Origin: DAOUAJ01 sp034433615
Lineage (GTDB): Bacteria > Chloroflexota > Anaerolineae > DUEN01
DNA: 7,752 nt
NCBI GenBank assembly: GCA_034433615.1
Contig: DAOUAJ010000432.1
Location: forward strand, 1 to 7,752
Direction of reading: 5' to 3'
The notes under the pieces are model-generated. The model made no database searches and had not been told where the DNA came from. It worked only from the letters and a program-made list of their open reading frames with translations. Of this stretch, positions 5,929 to 7,752 are shown piece by piece. Made by a program: the position numbers and the translations under genes. Every line of letters starts with the position of its first letter. The first letter of the stretch is position 1.

Positions 5929-7416
5929 ATGATCCAACCATTACCCCAGATCGTCCGCGTAGATGGCCGGCCCCGGCTGCTGGTGGATGGTCGGCCCTTC
6001 CTGATCTTAGGCCTGCAGTGGGACTGCGATAGCTGCTTCAGCCCGGAGGAGATGAATCCGCTGTTCCCTCACGCTGCCCGACTGGGAGCCAACACGGCTG
6101 TCCTCCCCACCTACTGGCGGGAGGTGGAATCCGAGCCTGGCCGTTACAACTTCGAGATAGTGGACGAGCGCATTCACCAGGCACGAGTCCATGGACTGCG
6201 CTCCGTCTTGCTCTGGTTTGCGACCTGGAAGAACGCCTGCCCCTTTTACGCGCCAGACTATATTCGCAACGATCCCGGCACATATCCCCGCGCCCTGGAC
6301 CGCCACGGCCAGCCGACGGTGAGCCTGTGTCCCTCGTCGGAGGCGACCTGGCAGCGCGATCGCGATGCGCTGGTGGCACTGATGACACATTTGCGCGAGG
6401 TGGACGCCGATCGCACCGTGATCATGATCCAGCTCGAAAACGAGCCGGGCATCCTGGGTAGTGATCGTTGTTACTGTTCGACATGCAGCGCCCAGTTTGC
6501 TGCCGGTGAGTGGGAGGCCGCCTGGGGTGAGCACGCGGCCGAGGCCTTCAGCGCCGTCTCTATCGCCCGTTACATTGACCGGCTGGCGGCGGAGGCAAAG
6601 GCGGCCTACCCGCTGCCGATGTACATCAACGTCTGGCTGGCGCCGGCCGTGGGCGGCATCCCCGGCCGTGATTATCCATCGGGTGGGGCCGTGCATGCCG
6701 TGCTCGACCTGTTCCGACAGCAATTGCAGCATGTGGACTTGGTGGCGCCGGACATCTACAGCAGCAGTTATCGTGATTTCCAGCGGCTGTGTCAGGTCTA
6801 CAGTGCTAACGGCAACCCACTCTACATCGCCGAGCACAGCAGTTCGCCGGACGGTCGTGCCGAACGGAATGTGTTTTACGCCATAGGCCAGTTTGGCGCG
6901 CTGGGATTCGATCCCTGGGCGATAGACTCCCCGTTCCCAGAGCGATACGCGCCACCCCTGGTGGATCCGGTGGGAGGCGAGTGGGGGCCACAGGCGTACG
7001 CGCTGCGGGACTCTTACGTCGCCATCAGCCGTGCGATACAACCCATTGTGGAAGCCCAAGGGACTGAGAGGTTGTTCACTTTTGTGCAGGAGCCGGGGGA
7101 AACTGGCACCGGTTGGGCCGCCGAGGGATGTGATTTGTTGATCTCATACCACGACCGGGAGGGCACCGCGCGCGGGATGGCGATCCAACAGGTGGCTAAT
7201 GAGTTCCTGCTGATCGGCGTGGGGTTCAGCGTGCGATTTCGGCGCCCCCGGCCCGACGGACGTCCCGTGCCCATCATCTCAGCGGAATGGGGCTATTTTG
7301 AAGGGGACCGCTGGGTGAGATTGCATCCCATGCGTCGTGAGCACCTGGAATCGGAGGGCCATCCCATCACGTTGTTGGAACCGGGCGTCGTCCACGTCGC
7401 TCTCGACGTCACGTGA
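5929..7416 (+). CDS. Clan GH-A glycosidase (GH35/GH42-like beta-galactosidase) with DUF5597-type C-terminal domain
   Basis: A 495-residue retaining glycosidase with a TIM-barrel catalytic domain (about 10-350). The likely acid/base is Glu172 in MIQLENEPG and the likely nucleophile Glu302 in NPLYIAEHSSS, at the ends of barrel strands 4 and 7. Other family blocks are RLGANTAVLPTYW (51-63), WFATWKNACPFYAP (96-109), YINVWLAP, YPSGGAV and VAPDIYS. The C-terminal part (about 390-490, GMAIQQVANEFLLIG, then EWGYFEGDRWV) fits the DUF5597 region found behind GH35-type beta-galactosidases. The insert CYCSTC (181-186), together with Cys104, recalls the zinc cluster of GH42 enzymes and is not typical of the DUF5597 group. 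There is no signal peptide. The ATG follows AAGGAG with a 9-base spacer. It probably acts on beta-galactosides or related plant oligosaccharides; exact specificity is unknown. Confidence 0.88.
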   Translation: MIQPLPQIVRVDGRPRLLVDGRPFLILGLQWDCDSCFSPEEMNPLFPHAARLGANTAVLPTYWREVESEPGRYNFEIVDERIHQARVHGLRSVLLWFATWKNACPFYAPDYIRNDPGTYPRALDRHGQPTVSLCPSSEATWQRDRDALVALMTHLREVDADRTVIMIQLENEPGILGSDRCYCSTCSAQFAAGEWEAAWGEHAAEAFSAVSIARYIDRLAAEAKAAYPLPMYINVWLAPAVGGIPGRDYPSGGAVHAVLDLFRQQLQHVDLVAPDIYSSSYRDFQRLCQVYSANGNPLYIAEHSSSPDGRAERNVFYAIGQFGALGFDPWAIDSPFPERYAPPLVDPVGGEWGPQAYALRDSYVAISRAIQPIVEAQGTERLFTFVQEPGETGTGWAAEGCDLLISYHDREGTARGMAIQQVANEFLLIGVGFSVRFRRPRPDGRPVPIISAEWGYFEGDRWVRLHPMRREHLESEGHPITLLEPGVVHVALDVT

Positions 7417-7441
7417 GGCTAACTTTGTGCAACGCGGGACC

Positions 7442-7534
7442 CAGGATGCAGGACATGACAACTCGCGTCCTGCATCTCGTATCTTGCATCCTGTACCATG
7501 AATCCTTTGCCTTGCATTCGCGTTTCGTATCTTG
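7442..7534 (+). repeat. Heptamer array with opposing block (CAGGATG / YATCYTG type)
   Basis: Two reverse-oriented units, CAGGATG and CAGGACA (7442-7455), are followed by CGTCCTG, CATCTCG, TATCTTG, CATCCTG, TACCATG, AATCCTT and TGCCTTG in perfect 7-base register (7466-7514), then CATTCG, CGTTTCG and TATCTTG after a one-base slip. GATGCAGGAC (7445-7454) is an exact reverse complement of GTCCTGCATC (7467-7476), giving a 10-bp stem with a 12-base loop. It occupies most of the 147-base spacer between the GH-A gene and the lyase gene. No T-run follows the stem, so it is not a standard terminator. Confidence 0.85.
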
Positions 7535-7563
7535 AGTGTCTTACTTGACCCTTGGAGGTTCTT

Positions 7564-7752
7564 ATGTCCCAATCCTGGCGTGGAATTTTCGTCATCGTGG
7601 TCACCCCTTTCACCGAAGGGTACGAGCTCGATGAGGCCAGCCTGCGTAAGGAAGTGCGTTTTTGTATCGAGGCCGGTGCCCACGGTCTGGTTGGCCCGGC
7701 CAACGCCAGCGAGTTCTCCACCCTCTCTGACGATGAACGGAGGCGGTGGATC
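7564..7752 (+). CDS. DHDPS/N-acetylneuraminate lyase-superfamily protein, partial, C-terminus beyond right edge
   Basis: The first 63 codons of a class I aldolase-type TIM-barrel lyase. The N-terminal strand and TP motif (GIFVIVVTPF, 7-16), the helix DEASLRKEVRFCIEAGAHG (23-41) and SEFSTLSDDERRRWI (49-63) are characteristic. Where true dihydrodipicolinate synthase has GTTGE with its pair of Thr, this protein reads GPANASE (44-50). The proton-relay Thr pair is therefore absent, and a sugar-acid or keto-acid aldolase is more likely than a lysine-pathway enzyme. The Schiff-base Lys and the Tyr residues lie beyond the window. The ATG follows GGAGG with a 5-base spacer. It is downstream of the glycosidase on the same strand, consistent with a role in breaking down released sugars. 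Confidence 0.88.
   Translation, partial: MSQSWRGIFVIVVTPFTEGYELDEASLRKEVRFCIEAGAHGLVGPANASEFSTLSDDERRRWI

Noticed and set aside
6007..7059. 350-codon minus-strand frame antisense to the GH-A glycosidase
   Set aside because: Long but a shadow: the plus-strand frame carries recognisable motifs over its whole length and this one carries none.
7445..7476. Intrinsic terminator after the GH-A gene
   Set aside because: The 10-bp stem is not followed by a T-run and is made from the heptamer units; at most a structured leader.

Overview
The window looks like a carbohydrate-catabolism neighbourhood of a moderately high-GC bacterium. My best guess is Chloroflexota (Anaerolineae-like). That rests on the secreted subtilisin with a Thr-Pro linker and CUB-like tail, a sugar-gene repertoire typical of that group, and gene spacers built from short degenerate repeats. 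It is an inference from style, not from a marker gene.

Layout. Positions 1-5156 are read on the minus strand, in this order of transcription: a Gfo/Idh/MocA oxidoreductase (5156-4053), a CE7 acetyl esterase (3968-3000), a ThuA-like protein (2894-2247), a small retropepsin-like aspartic protease (2206-1823), a 298-base leader with two inverted repeats (1822-1525), and a secreted S8 subtilisin whose C-terminus runs off the left edge (1524-1). Around 5157-5248 the coding strand switches. The plus strand then carries the C-terminal half of a GH4 glycosidase with no NAD-binding half (5249-5869), a GH35/GH42-like clan GH-A glycosidase with a DUF5597-type tail (5929-7416), and the first 63 codons of a DHDPS/NAL-superfamily lyase (7564 to the right edge).

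How the genes fit together. The esterase would remove acetyl groups from imported oligosaccharides. The GH-A enzyme would cleave beta-galactoside-like bonds. The oxidoreductase, the ThuA-like protein and the aldolase-type lyase would process the released sugars or sugar acids. None of these has a visible signal peptide, so the work appears to be cytoplasmic. The two proteases on the left look unrelated to sugar use; only the subtilisin is exported.

The most unusual signal is in the spacers. Four of them consist largely of tandem, degenerate 7-base units: CGTRAAA/TTTYACG at 2911-2990 and 3983-4057, and YATCYTG at 5875-5909 and 7442-7534. Three of the four contain opposing blocks that can fold back on each other, one as a perfect 19-bp stem. 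In the sense of the downstream gene, every array lies just 5' of a start codon, and in three cases the last unit ends 2-4 bases before the Shine-Dalgarno sequence. This holds on both strands.
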